This document shows positions 36,276 through 48,107 of a DNA stretch of 64,000 nucleotides, piece after piece. Each line of letters begins with the position of its first letter. Position 1 is the stretch's first letter. The DNA is from Acephala macrosclerotiorum (taxonomy: Eukaryota; Ascomycota; Leotiomycetes; Helotiales; Mollisiaceae): assembly GCA_014904845.1 (NCBI GenBank), contig MU119204.1, positions 434,001 to 498,000 of the forward strand, read 5' to 3'. The position numbers and the translations under genes are program-made. The notes beneath the pieces are model-generated. The model worked only from the letters and a program-made list of their open reading frames with translations. It did no database searches and was not told the origin of the DNA.

Positions 36276-36971
36276 AAGCCGCGACACAGCTGTGTTACAG
36301 AGCTTGAGTAATCGACTAGGACACAGTCTTTGCAACAATCCCAACAAATGGCTCGCAGAGCAGATATTTTTAACAGCTACAACTACTGACAAAAAGAATC
36401 CTTGTCAAGGTTGATCAATGGTTCTGTATTTTGCTGATAAGTACTCCTCGTTGCCCGGTGCAAAGGCCATTGTCGATTCAAGGTGTCCGGAGAAACGTGA
36501 TTTAGCAGCAAATAGTAAGGTTTCTACTTTCTTGAAGAACTCGACATATTCCAATACCCGCTCCATATTGCGACAGCAGTACAAGTCAGCGATAGCATCA
36601 CCATAGCGCTGCCGAAACTATACATCAGCAAAGTCGCCGTGCCCTAAGCAGATGACCTCTTGGGAAGCAGTCTCATACAGTTTCCCCATCTGCATGACTT
36701 GATGATTGCGCTCCTCGGGCCCGCCAAGATTCTCCTTTCTCGGTTGCGATGACCCTTGATTAAGATTCACCGAATAAACTCTCGCCTCGCAAATTCCTTC
36801 TTAGTCCTGCCTGGTGAGAGATTTCTCTAAGCACTTAATTGGTTGCTGGGAACAAGTTATCAAGTATAACGATAGAGCCGGTTGCATCCTCGACTAAGAC
36901 ATCAAACTTGAAACTATATAAATATATTCCCCGATCCGACTAAACTAATACGTGAAACGGAACATGAAATA
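36276..36971. other. Intergenic region
   Basis: Downstream flank of the NACHT gene. Slightly AT-rich; no gene seen. Confidence 0.4.
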
Positions 36972-39900
36972 TTATAACCTTGAAACGCCATGTCCATTCT
37001 CCCCTCGCTTTCTCAGCGCTGAAAATAGATTATTCATAGAATACCTCTTCTTATACCTCATTTTCTGTCCCACTGGGACCGCATCCTCAGGAGACAGTAC
37101 CTTGCTGCTCTCATCACTAAAGGAAGGGGAAATTGGTGGGCTGGGTATCATCTCCCTAGCTTGCAACTGCCTCAACTCAACGGCAAGACCTTGCGGAAGA
37201 CGGGCCTGCAAGTTCGCTGCTCCTTTCCCATCCCAGCGCGAAAACACTTCATTGATAACTGTCAAGATAGAGACGTGTCTGAGCTTCGAGCCTTGCATCC
37301 CTGACGGGCTGATCGAGACGAAGGATCTGGGGTTCGCGCCATAATCTAGGAACAGCGTGAATTTTTTTCAACCAGTCTTGAACTGTTCCTTCTGCGTCTT
37401 CGGACCTGTCGTCAAAGATTTTGGGTAGGTCTTGGTAAACATAAGTTATGGATTGCAGCCAGGGTGTTGACTGTCCATGTGCATGATTGGGATCGGCGCC
37501 TCGGTCGAGGAGAACTCCTAGAAGTCTCGCGTTCCCAACTAGCGCTACAACAGTGATGACTGGGATTGACTGTTTTGAATTTGGTTGAGAATTACCAGTC
37601 GGAATCTGGATGAGTGCGTCAGGTGCCGCATCGTGGCAAATAAAACAGTCCAAGATCTCTTGTAGTTGTTGACGTTGTTCAATGTTGGTCAACGGAACAG
37701 AGAAAACGCGCCAAGCGTACTTCAGCACTTTTTGCCATGGGGTTGTGCCTTTCTCGCCTGCATTCGGATCAGCCCCTGTTACGAGAAGCAGCTTTAGGAT
37801 CTTTTGGGATTTTTGTTCTGGTCGTAAAGAAAAATTGAGCAGATATTGAAGATCGTTTGGTGTTATGGATGTCCGAATTTGCCCGATCTTCTCAGATAAA
37901 TATCGCTCTAACTTGTATTCAATTGCCAAAGCAAGGAACATGGTCTGTTGGTTGAGGGCGTCGGGTTCGTTCGACAAGAGTGTATGAACCCAAGTTTTGG
38001 CAAAAGGAACTCCTGCCTTTTTCATTGCTCTGTGGAAATGAATTCCAGATGTGCGATTGAGTTCATCCAACAACACTGTGGCCGAGCCGTTCGTAAGTGT
38101 CTCAACTTTAACCGCGTAATCTATACATTCCCTCACTAGGGCTGCGAATGGCCGGTACGCCGACGCCCACATGCCGTACCGAGCGGGAGAAAATATCTGC
38201 TTGAGCTGAACGAGAGACGAAAAGCACAAAGCTTTGTACACGTCATGAAAGATACCATCGTCCTTCAGGGAACCCAAAAGTTTAGTCCGATTTTCTTCCT
38301 TCTCCAGAAAGTCAACAACAGTACGATGCATGTACTGCACCCTGACAGACAGATCCCCAAACCCCGCAACATACATTAAGTCATCAAGGAACGGAAAATC
38401 GACAACTGAAGTACTGATAGAAGTTGGGTGTGCTCGATTCACGCACTCCAGAAGACCGAGACACCGACTTTGTATCTTGTCTTCTATTTTTCGGCACCTT
38501 GAAGCTACATCGTTTTCCGCCATAAGACCGATGTCAAAGACTGGAGATGCTGAAGGATCATAGTCGTCAACAATAGAGACAACTAAAGACGGGAGGGGTC
38601 GGTGTGCTTGCTGGATGATGAGAAAAAGTCTGATCGCCTGTTGGAGGTAGAATGGATCGATTCTCTTGAGCATGTGTATGTATAGCTCTTCGAGATCGCT
38701 TGGAAGCTGTTCCAGTCTCCTCTTTAGGTCGGAAATACGATCATTGTTCAGCAGTCCAGTCAATAGGGATTCGACGACGAGGGTAACCCACAAGAACACC
38801 CCGGACGACTTCTTAGCAATGTCTTGTATGAGCAATGCCACCTCTTCGCTTTCCTTTTCTTTCAATTCAGCCATATGTTTGCTCTCTCCAAGCATCTCGC
38901 CGATATACTTTTCTATGTCGTCCTTCGTCAGGTCTTGTAGTTTAAGGGTAGGATGATTGGCAAAAGAGTTCTTGAAGACAAGCCAAGGCCGCGAGGAGAC
39001 GCAAATCTTGGTGGACTCCGAAGTAGCAACACCCTCGAAGAGTGCAACAATTTCGGCATGGTTGCCCTCGTACTCGTCTAGTCCATCAATGAACAGGCAT
39101 ATTTTCAGCTCGAAAGCCGTCTGCGATAGGACTCGAGACACTGCTCGGATCAGTTCACCTTTACTCATTTCTAAAGTCTCTGCAAGATTCTCATTAAAGC
39201 GGTTCCATGCTTCAGGAAAGGCAATAGGGGTGAGTAATGGCTGCTGGGAGATAATCTGATGCAAGAGAGAGCGAAGAAGTCCGTTCTGTGACTTTTGCAT
39301 TGCTGTTCCAGGATACCAAAAGAAGAACGATGCGATGATTAGTGGTACTTCTCCGGCCCATTTCGCGAGCAATTCCCTAGTTTCTTCTTGATAAGAGAGG
39401 TATTTCATCAAACAGGATTTCCCTATAGAGTGTGGGTTAGCATTTGCTGCTCAGTGTATAAATGCGCATAAACTCACCTGAACCAGGTTTTCCTTGAATC
39501 CAGTAGGTACCATTTTCTTGAGAAAGCCATTGGGAAAAGTCGCTCCAGGTCCCCACGTCTGGAACAGGGGGCTTGTAAATCCACTGAAAAGTACTTTGAT
39601 GTGCTTGGGGAATATCACCGTGCCGCTCAGCCATGGTTCGATAGGACAAGCGCTGGCACGCGTACGATTTGAACGCGGCCTTCTTCTGTTCCGGAGTTAT
39701 GGCTTTGTAGTTTGTGCTTTCCCAACCTTTCACCTCCCGAGAGCTCCACTCAGTCCAATCAAGTAGCCTTACAGCATTGATGATCTCTGCCTTTGCCTCG
39801 GTGATGTCTTGCCTGACCGCCTTGTTTGATAGGCTTATATTATCAACCACTGCTGATTCCGATGAGGTTCGATTCGCGACCATGACCTCGATGATAGCGC

Positions 39901-40462
39901 GGGTTGATAGGTCGAGTGTCTCGAATAGCTGCGATTGGTGTAGTGATAGGACATTGATTCGCTCACTGAGGAGTTATTTAGAAGGCTTCAATAGACTAGT
40001 ATGAATACTCACTTCAGGTTTACCAAGATATTGGTATTAAGCTGCCCTCTAGCATTTGTCAATCTTTGGGCGATATTGTTAATTTTTTTTTCACCACACA
40101 TGCTTTTCAGCGCTTGTTGAAAGGTGTGCCACTTCCTTTGCTTGTCTTCGGGTTGGATCTTGAGACTGTCCAGAATTCCAAGGAGAATATCTGCCAACCT
40201 CTCGCACTCTTTCGCGATATCATCAATAGAGCTTTCTTCGGTCGTGAGGTCATTGCCAGTGACTGGGAAGGTAACCGATTTCCTGACTCGACCGATGAGG
40301 CGCTTGAGATCGTCGGCAATATGTCTGAACTCGCGATTGTGTTGGAGTGATCCATCTGCAGAAGCATAGAGGTCGCGTCCTTCTTTGATGAGCTGAATAC
40401 CAAAGTCTGAACTGCACAATATTGCCTGCCACTGACAACGCGGTGAATGGATCGAGGACCAT
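36972..40462 (-). pseudogene. NACHT-domain NLR-like protein gene with two frame breaks
   Basis: STAND NTPase of the fungal NLR type, linked in other species to non-self recognition and regulated cell death. Start ATG 40462 reads MVLDPFTALSVAGNIVQF, the usual N-terminus, but the expected continuation (SDFGIQLIKEGRDLYASADG) is in another frame from about 40410. Then exon to 40013, exon 39478..39965, and a long exon from 39422 (donors gtgagt, phases match). Walker A, WIQGKPGSGKSCLMKYL, is split by the last intron; Walker B is KICLFIDGLDEYEG, then ICVSSRPW. After the NACHT come helical repeats and ankyrin-like units (LLGVLLDRGADPN). The main frame ends at 37249, but ankyrin sequence (LFLDYGANPRSF) continues one frame over to a stop at 36972; the shift lies in a T7 run (A7 on the coding strand) at 37362-37368. 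The two breaks suggest inactivation or assembly indels. Confidence 0.75.
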
Positions 40463-41403
40463 CCTGGCCGATAATGGAGACACGTCGTCTGTCTCCACGA
40501 GACATTCCGGAGGGATGTGGCAAGCTGGTTACTGAATTGAAGTGTGGTCTACAATGTCGGCGAAACCATTCAGCTCGGTGAGGCTGGGACTGGCTCCTAA
40601 ATGCGCGTGAACGTCTTAGGCAAGGGTGCGCGTAAACATGCCAAGTTTTCCAGCGAGTAGAAGCATGTATTTCAACGCCTCAAAGCCACCAAAAGCCCCA
40701 AAACGCCACGGAAAGTCCGCAGTTTCAATGCTTCCGCCAGAACCTGCTCAGAACCACTTTACGCGCTACCTGGTCTGGGACGTTCACGGTCTAAGAGATA
40801 CTCCTCATTCCCACTAAAAGTTTACCACTACCATAAGATTGACTTTGATTAGGACATAATATCTACTTTTGAAGAAACTCGATATTACATCCGACCCACG
40901 TATAAATAGAAGAACCCCTATCCGTTGCACTGCTACCCGGATTATACTTCGCTAAAAAAACAAATTTAAAAAAAATTATAATTCAAACTTTTATTAATCA
41001 GCCAAGCTTTTATAAAATTTGAAATAAACTTGATAATTTTATAGCGTCGAAGTTTATTTATGACGATGCAAGAGGATATAAATTGAATTCTACTCTGTGG
41101 CAACTTATTTGAGTTTTAGGTAAAGGGGGGGAATATATACGCAAAGTAAAATCTTGGCAACCGCAACAGATGCTAAAGCGCAAAACGAAACCCCTCTGTG
41201 ACAGCTCAAGATCACTTCCAAAGCGGTGGACAAACGATAGGGGATGTTTCTAGATCTCTTAGAATCTAAGGTAGAGAGAAGAGAGAGTGAGAGAGCTGTG
41301 ACGAGCTATATAAGTCTAGAATAGCTACCATAGGCAATAGACCCTGAAACCAGTCACATGTCATCCAATCCATGATACCCTCAGAAAACAGAGGCACAAG
41401 CCT
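40463..41403. other. Intergenic region with AT-rich patch
   Basis: Upstream of the NLR-like gene. The part 40850-41110 is strongly AT-rich with A and T runs (around 40955-40990 and 41010-41050), unlike its neighbours, and might be a degraded repeat. No terminal repeats or coding frame seen. Confidence 0.45.
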
Positions 41404-41915
41404 CAAGTTTCCGCGGTATTTCGTTTAGTATCGATAAAGATATAAGCAAAGCGCATCGATCCATAGAGTTCGGACCTGATGCTGGTCTCGCAGGTAGTAA
41501 AGGGCCCACCACAGGTTCTCTCCCACTGAGTGGGTGGTACCATTGATCGGGGTCGAGAAAGCATCTTCTGGGATATCACCCCACTATACGATAACACTGT
41601 CAGCACTTTTCCTTGTTTCTTCGACCCTAGCCCTCATCCTCTCATCCTCTTAGCCTTTAAATTCATTCCCTAACATAAAGAATAGGGATAGTACCCAGAC
41701 ATACCGGTATCAAAGAGCTCGAAGACACTCGACGCCACGCCAAAGAAGAAAAAATATATCTTACCTCGTAGGATAAGTTTTCATACTGAGGACCTTCATC
41801 GAGAGCAGCAACACTCAATTCTCCAACAATCTTACCCGGTTCTTCAGCTTGACGAGGCTGCAGATGAAAGAGGTGGATCTGCGATGTGGAGGCATCGAGT
41901 GGAGTAAAACTCTCG
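41404..41915 (-). pseudogene. Relic of a HET-domain gene
   Basis: Two phase-matched pieces recover the start of a HET (heterokaryon incompatibility) domain. The first, about 41765..41914, reads FTPLDASTSQIHLFHLQPRQ and ends YENLSYE. The second, from 41583 after a tatag acceptor, reads WGDIPEDAFSTPING and on to LWWALYYLRDQ and TLWIDALC. The join gives LSYEWGD, the HET signature. Right after WIDALC, where I-N-Q-x-D-x-x-E-R is expected, the frame ends within a few codons, and a D-T-x-R-N remnant appears in another frame near 41410-41440. The rest of the protein is absent. No ATG start can be assigned. It lies between an NLR-like gene and a complete HET gene. Confidence 0.6.
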
Positions 41916-42651
41916 AGATTTCATTTCATCCAAGCTTTCAATCCTCAAGAAGATCTGGTCAGCGTTGTCTGGTGACGAGAACTGGTCGTGATGGTAGTGA
42001 GTAGGAAGCCGATGGTCCTGTATAGTTGAGGCGACAGTGTCAGCATCCTTGCATATGAACCAACTAGCTATATTATCTCACCGGCAGGAGGCTGCATCTG
42101 AGCTGGTGCCTGTAGCGCCAGGAATAAGAGGTTGCGACTGGCTTTGTGGATGAGGAGGCTTCTGGGGATGATATAATCGAAGGTGTGTTCGCTACCGCCT
42201 AGTGGCATGGACCAAAGAGCCAACGAGATTCCGATGAGAAGTATGGTGAAAACATTATGATAGTAGTAAAGCCGCACAGCGAATTTTATAGTTGCATTCA
42301 TCATTCATAACTCGTTATCATGTACCATCTTTCTGTCTAAGACGTCTATTTCCCTCCTTCGGCGGGCAGATGACCTGTTTTCCCAAACGAAATGACCCAA
42401 AGTCGTAAATCATTAATCATAATACGAACGGCTCGAACTCCAAGGGTATATACCGGCGCCTCATGTATCCAAGATTGACTCCAGAACCAGCCTGTTCCAA
42501 ACAACGCCCACCTTTGTCGAACCACTGGGAAGTTCCCCACACTGTAACATAACCGAGCCGAAGTGAGGCCCCTATTTCGATCCACTCGAAAGCAAGCCCC
42601 TAGAAGCGAACAACCAAATCAAACACCGTCTCCTACATCTACAATCGTTCA
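41916..42651. other. Region between HET relic and HET gene
   Basis: Contains a minus-strand frame (42068-42304; LYYYHNVFTILLIGISLAL) that is hydrophobic and ATG-led and could be an upstream exon of the HET relic or a separate fragment. I could not link it by splice sites. Otherwise nothing seen. Confidence 0.3.
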
Positions 42652-45313
42652 TCAACAAATCTCAAAATCCGCCCAATCATCCAAGTCCTCCCCCACCCTC
42701 AACCTCTGCTTCTCCGCCCACTCCCCATGCATAGCCCCCACAACATAGCACTGCCCAATCAACCTATAACTCCCCCTCCCCCTCTCCCTCTCCCTCACCC
42801 ACCTCAACACAACCGGAACCTCACACCCAGCCAGAACCACCACCCTATCATCCTTAAGCATCTCCGTCGGACCCAACCCCAATGCCCCACTCTTCGTAAC
42901 AAAAAAATTAGTATAATTCTCATTAATCCGAATCTTCCCCATATCACCACACACCGCCCTCAATTCCCCCGTCATCTCCTTACTAAAATGATCCGAATAC
43001 TTAAGTTTCTCAGGGACGTCGCGGTGATAGATCCAGCGGGAGAGGAAATCACGGGTGGAGGGGGAGCGGTTTCGTGCAGGTACTTCGTGGGAGAGGATGT
43101 TGGTGGCGCGGTGTAGGATCCAGAAGAAATTGCTGTGTTGTTCGCGGGTGAATCTGCGGAAGCTGGAGGAGCCGTGGGGGATGGTGCGATTGTAGCGGTT
43201 CTCGCTGAAGGTGAAGCGGAGGGATTTTCGGAGGAGGGTGTACCAGAGTTCGAGTTTCCGTTCTGGTGGTGGGTGGGCTTGACGACGCTGTGAGTAAGAC
43301 TTGGGTTAGCAGGTGCTTTTTGGTCGTGGTAAGATACGCGTGTATACAAATTAATACAGGTTCTCCGCCTTTCAAGAAGCAATGAGGAAAGACGGGTGTT
43401 GATAGAAGAAACTGGTACTTACAGTAAATCCAAAACAGTCCATAAAACTCCAGAAAGACGAGGGAGGCTTACTCCTTGATTTCGACACCTTGGGTTGCGG
43501 ATCATGCTGAGAGATTCGATGGACATCATCTAGCACGAAGCCTTTGGCGACCAGTGATAGTCTTGTCGGACCATATCTTACATATCTTACCTGTGCCGTT
43601 AAGCCAAGCCCTGCGGCATGGTAGCCCAAGCTGTCTGGAGACACTTGAAAAGGATAGACATCTTGCCAGTTCCCTAATTTAGAGGCTGGCTGAGAGGAAC
43701 TCCAGTCTGGACACCACGATGGCAGATTGTGCTCTGGACGCCCGGGGCCTCTGCGAGGAAGAATAATTGAGAGCTTGCCGGACAATTCGATTGTTCTTTT
43801 TACGATGCTTGTGAAGAGTTCCTGCACAGGCATCTCGTAGTCAACGTCTAGTCTATCCTCATCTCCGTCTGAAGTCAACCGAAAATACTCGTTCCCGTCG
43901 GAAGCTAGTCTGAAGATGGCATATATTTTGTCTCTCGGATTCGTCGCGACTGCATCCCAGTGCTGTAGCAGTAGAGACTCCAGTTTCAGACTATCATGGG
44001 GGTCATCCTTCGTTACAGCTGCGTAACGTAGCCTCGAGAGGTCACCGAAACGATCGGCAGTGTCGAGATAAGTCTTCATTCGTTCAAATAAAGCAATATC
44101 CCTTTGTCTCAAAGGTCAGAAGCTATTGCCCGCTTGCCTTGTACCATCGCACTCCTCTATCAGCCATTTTTGAAAAACGACGAGCTCGTTCCACGGTAAG
44201 AAGTCTCGACCGCACTGAACGAATATGTCTGTGGCGGATACGACTTCTTGCATGATCCATGTTCTATACCAGCTAAGCAGCAGTCGAGTCAGAAAATATA
44301 TCACTGATCTAGGTAGAAGCCACAATAAAATATCACTACTCACTATGTCCGCTCAAAAAGCCTCCTATAAGCCTGGGCAAACTTGAGGTCTGGTGCATTC
44401 AGTACCCGAAGGAATCTTTGTCGTCGCTGACGATCATCCTCCTCTTGAGCAATAGCGCTGATGACCTTCATGACATCTTGGCTACGATCATAGCTTCTGC
44501 CGAGCCATGCAGTGACCTTGGCCGCCCTTTCGTAGATATCATGCATTAACTCCACTTGATGGTTTCTTTCCTAAAGATAGAGAAGTCGAGGTCAGTATTT
44601 TTGAGTTGTACGTTTCGGGTAGTGGTCACCAGGCAATTGTGTCTGTTGAAAAAGACCACATGGATCAGGGAAAATAGGTAGGCTGCTCACGTCTATATTC
44701 GTCTGATCAATGCAAATAGCATCGATCCAGAACGTTTTCTGCTCGTCTGGATCTCGAAGATGCCATAGGGCAGAATAGAGGTTCGTCGTAACACGAAAAG
44801 GTTGCTTATTGACCAGGATAGTGTCTGTCCGTGCTGCCTCTGGCTGCGGTGCATATGAATGATAGTGAGAGTCGAGCCAAGTGTATGACAGGGCTGTGTA
44901 GACAGGTGGATTGTCCAGGTTCGCGTAGAACAATCGACATTTAATTTTGTCTGTGCCTGCACCGCGATGAAGAATCAGAAGCCTGAATTCTTGATTGTCG
45001 ATTACATTGTTCAACCGCCGATATATGTTGAAGTTGATGTTGGAATTGGAACCTGATGCGGTAGTGAACCCAGCGGGTGACTTGCAGGCTGCGTATGGCT
45101 CACGGATGTCCTGAATTCGTTGTCTGGGATGATTTCGTCCGGCATCAGAATTCTATTCGGGATGTGGTTAGCGATCCGTAGAGATGAGAAAGAGAGAACA
45201 ATGGATCAACGTACTCTTCGTGATCGCGCTGGAGCCTTGCCTTTGCCAGACACGCCTTCAGATTGTGCTCTTTTCGGCCGTTTTGATGGCCCTGGACGAT
45301 TGCGATTACTCAT
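42652..45313 (-). pseudogene. HET-domain protein gene with an in-frame TGA
   Basis: Heterokaryon-incompatibility type protein. Exons: 45215..45313, 44691..45152, 44344..44570, 43423..44272 and 42652..43287; every join is phase-matched. The HET domain reads EFRLLILHRGAG, then YTALSYTWLDSHY, FWIDAICIDQTNI, ERNHQVELMHDIYERAAKV, TAWLGRS and YWYRTWIMQEV. C-terminal parts include ATNPRDKIYAIFRLASDG, another common HET-protein element, and a closing SYRLIGQCYVVGAMHGE. The whole would be 757 codons plus stop, but a TGA sits in frame at 44116-44118 between RQAGNSF and PLRQRDIALFERM. A 37-nt intron across it would shift the frame, so splicing does not remove it. CGA to TGA is a likely origin. If translated to the TGA, only the HET domain would be made. 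Confidence 0.75.
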
Positions 45314-46096
45314 TTTCAGCCTCGATCAATCCCGGGCTCACTTGGTTCATGCTCCAGGCCGGAATATGGAGTGAAGGGGGCCGTTGATCTTCTCAGCCAG
45401 ACGAGGCTGCGTGTAAATCGCGACAAAACGAGAGATCATCGCATACAAAAACAAGCATCAAGAAAGAAAGATAACAAGAGATGAAGAGAATTGAGGAGAA
45501 ACAACTCAAAACTGGCGCGAGCGGGGTAATTGTTCCTCCCAACGCGTCGCGAACACCCCAAAAACAAATAATAGGGGGCGCATGTCGAGGCACTTTGGTA
45601 AAGCTGAAAATGAGGAATTCGTGAACACTTGTACGGATTTGACCGAGTCCGAATTCCATCATCCAATAATCGTTGCATAATCTGAGTGTTCCGTAAATGC
45701 CCTCTTTGAGCCACGGATAAGCGGCTCGAGAAGAGAGGACAGGGAGCAACATGCATTGCAGTTATGTTGATGAGGATGTTTGTGGCTGCAGGTGAGGTCG
45801 AGAGACGAACCTGTCAAATGATGGGGGAAAAAAGGAGTGGCGAAGGAACAATCAAGAGTATGCAGGTCGGAGCAGCTAGGCCCGATTTTGTTCCGATGCT
45901 GCTTAACAGTGAGCACGTGGATATATTTGAGATGAGCCAGAATGTTGAAAGGAATATATAATTGGATTGTATTCGTATGATGATTTATTTAACCCTAACA
46001 GATATATGGTATCTCGACAAGTTGCTTTTCAAACAAATACAAAGCTCAAACATGCTACAAGTATAGACAAAAGAAAGTATACAACATTAAAGCCAT
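45314..46096. other. Intergenic region
   Basis: Promoter side of the HET gene and 3' flank of the nitrate transporter. No supported gene. Confidence 0.5.
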
Positions 46097-47719
46097 CTAG
46101 CGACCACCAATCTGGCCCTTAGGAATGGGGTTCACCCAAAACACTAGTAGATTGATTCCAATGGTCATGACACCGATGATCCAGAACGTCTTGCCATAAT
46201 CGGTACCCTGATATCTGAAAATGATGGCGAAGACGATACCACCGAGATTACCGCATGCGCCGGTGACACCAGAGATGATTCCGTTAGCGAAAGGATGAAT
46301 GTGGGGCACAAGTGAGAAGTTGGCACCGTTTCCAGCTTCGAGGAAGAACGCCATGCCTGCGACAAGACCGAACATGGTTGAGTGAGACTTCGAGTTGACA
46401 ACGCCGATAGCGACTTGGAATGCGCCACAGATGATGGCCAAAGAGTGAAGCCAGATCTTCTTGCTCCAGACGCTACCAGTCTTCCTGTACACGAAATCGG
46501 ATACGATACCGCCGAGAGGACGGAAGATAATGTTCAAGAGACCGAACATAGCTGCCCATCGACCAGTGCCAGTCTGTCCGAGCTTGGGGAAGTTCTTGAG
46601 GTAGTAAGAGCCAAGGACGGAGTTGATAGCAAGTTCGGCGCCGAAGGAGCAGAAGTAGCAGAATGCTACCATGGCGGATTGAGGTGTGAAGATGACGGAC
46701 ATGGCTTCCTTGAAGGAGGGCTTGACGATAACCTCGCCTTGAGCAGTATCGAGCATCTCTTTCTCTCCCATATGAGCTTCGTGGCCGAAAGAACCATGCT
46801 TAGCTCTGGCGACACCAGCCTCCTCATCTAGGCGCTTCTCGTCTCCCGATGTTGGTGTGGTTGTACCGTCAGTCTTGCGAGCTGGGTCTGTAATGGCACC
46901 TGGGACATTGACAAGTCCACCTGATGCATGGACACCGTGAGCCTGGAGGTTCTGTTGAACAGCCATTTGACGGTCGGCCCACTTGCCAGTAGGCGTATCT
47001 TGGCAGAAGAGGAACAGGCAGACAGCAGTAGCAACGATGAGGATGAAAGGCACAACAAATGCTACTCGCCATGCCACATGGGGTTTCAGGTGTTGGTTGT
47101 TGACGAGAGAGTCGAAGATGGCTGGCATGACGAAGTAAGTGATTCCACCACCTGAGTTTCCCCATCCACCTGTGAGAGCATTGGCTGTTCCAACAACGTT
47201 CTTGTCGAAGAAGCCAGTTGACCAGACTTGACAAGGGACGAAAGAACCACCAAGGATACCGATGAAGAATCGAATGACATATAGGCCGGCAGCGTTGTGA
47301 ATTGTGCCGATGAGAACGGATGGAATGGCTCCAAGGATAAGGCAAGCAGCGAATGTAACTCTAGGCCCGAAACGATCGCAGGCTGGACCAGCGACCAATC
47401 TAACAAGAAGACTGAACATATGTTAGCTTTGTCTGAAAGTGTGTAGTTGTAGACGTCGTAAGACTTACGTTGCAGTTAAGGCGATGATGTTCGAGTTAGC
47501 GATTTCAGGTTGGCTGAGATGAAGATCCTTCTTCATGGTAATAGGCAATAGTGGTGGAACGGCATACCACGACCAGAAAGCAATCATGAAGCCAAACCAA
47601 GAGAAGAAGAAGACACGCCCGTACTTGTTGAATGGGTTAAGAATTGGAATCGATCGAGCCTTGCCATTGACTGGATTAATCTCTGGCGCCTGCCAGAGAG
47701 TTGCAACGTTGAATCCCAT
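46097..47719 (-). CDS. nrtA: Nitrate/nitrite transporter, MFS NNP family (CrnA/NrtA type)
   Basis: Plasma-membrane 12-helix nitrate importer, 521 aa, exons 47469..47719 and 46097..47411 (donor gtaagt, acceptor cag, phase 2). The N-terminus [20 protein letters not shown] leads to [20 protein letters not shown], matching the fungal CrnA family; frames open further upstream lack an ATG. The first nitrate signature, GGWGNSGGG, is near residue 162 and the second, GACGNLGG, near 470. The MFS motif [11 protein letters not shown] follows helix 2. A large charged central loop ([20 protein letters not shown]) between helices 6 and 7 is typical of fungal members. No nitrate or nitrite reductase gene lies in this window, so any assimilation cluster is elsewhere or dispersed. 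GATA-type sites upstream suit nitrogen control. Confidence 0.92.
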
Positions 47720-48100
47720 GACTTTGGCAAGATGTGTCGTGTATCCGTAGTAGGCGCCCGGGGAAATGTCTGACCAAGTGTGTCGAAGACCGGAATGGAA
47801 CTTGAAGGCGTCAAAGTATCTGAGGATGGAGTCTGGGATAAAGTTTGGCAACGAGGCGGGCAGATACTGTACTTATAAAATCATAGATGAGCGACGTCAA
47901 CCGCAGTTGAGGCATCTCCGGATTCCTCACTCAAAAGCCAGCTGCTAAGCCAAACGTGTATGTCCGCGGGTTGTTCCCTGCGGAGATCTTCAATGTCAAC
48001 TAGTAGCGGGCCCAATTGTCCAACGGACACTAGAACAATGCGTGTGGTGGGTCCGCCAAGCCGCCTTGGGATATGGGGAAGCTAAGATTGAGCCACCCTT

Positions 48101-48107
48101 TGATAAG
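48101..48107 (+). promoter_or_regulatory. Candidate AreA/NIT2 GATA site
   Basis: TGATAAG, a match to the HGATAR element of nitrogen-regulatory GATA factors, about 380 bp upstream of the transporter start. Further GATA cores occur near 48527, 48712 and 48772. GATA motifs are frequent by chance, so this is suggestive only. Confidence 0.35.

Noticed and set aside
44117..44153. Intron removing the HET in-frame TGA (gtacaa ... tttgag)
   Set aside because: Only 37 nt, and its removal puts the downstream coding sequence out of frame.
47765..47851. Upstream extension of the nitrate transporter (frame open to 47851)
   Set aside because: It begins at TTG with no ATG, and family proteins start at the MGFN-like position; kept as 5' untranslated sequence.
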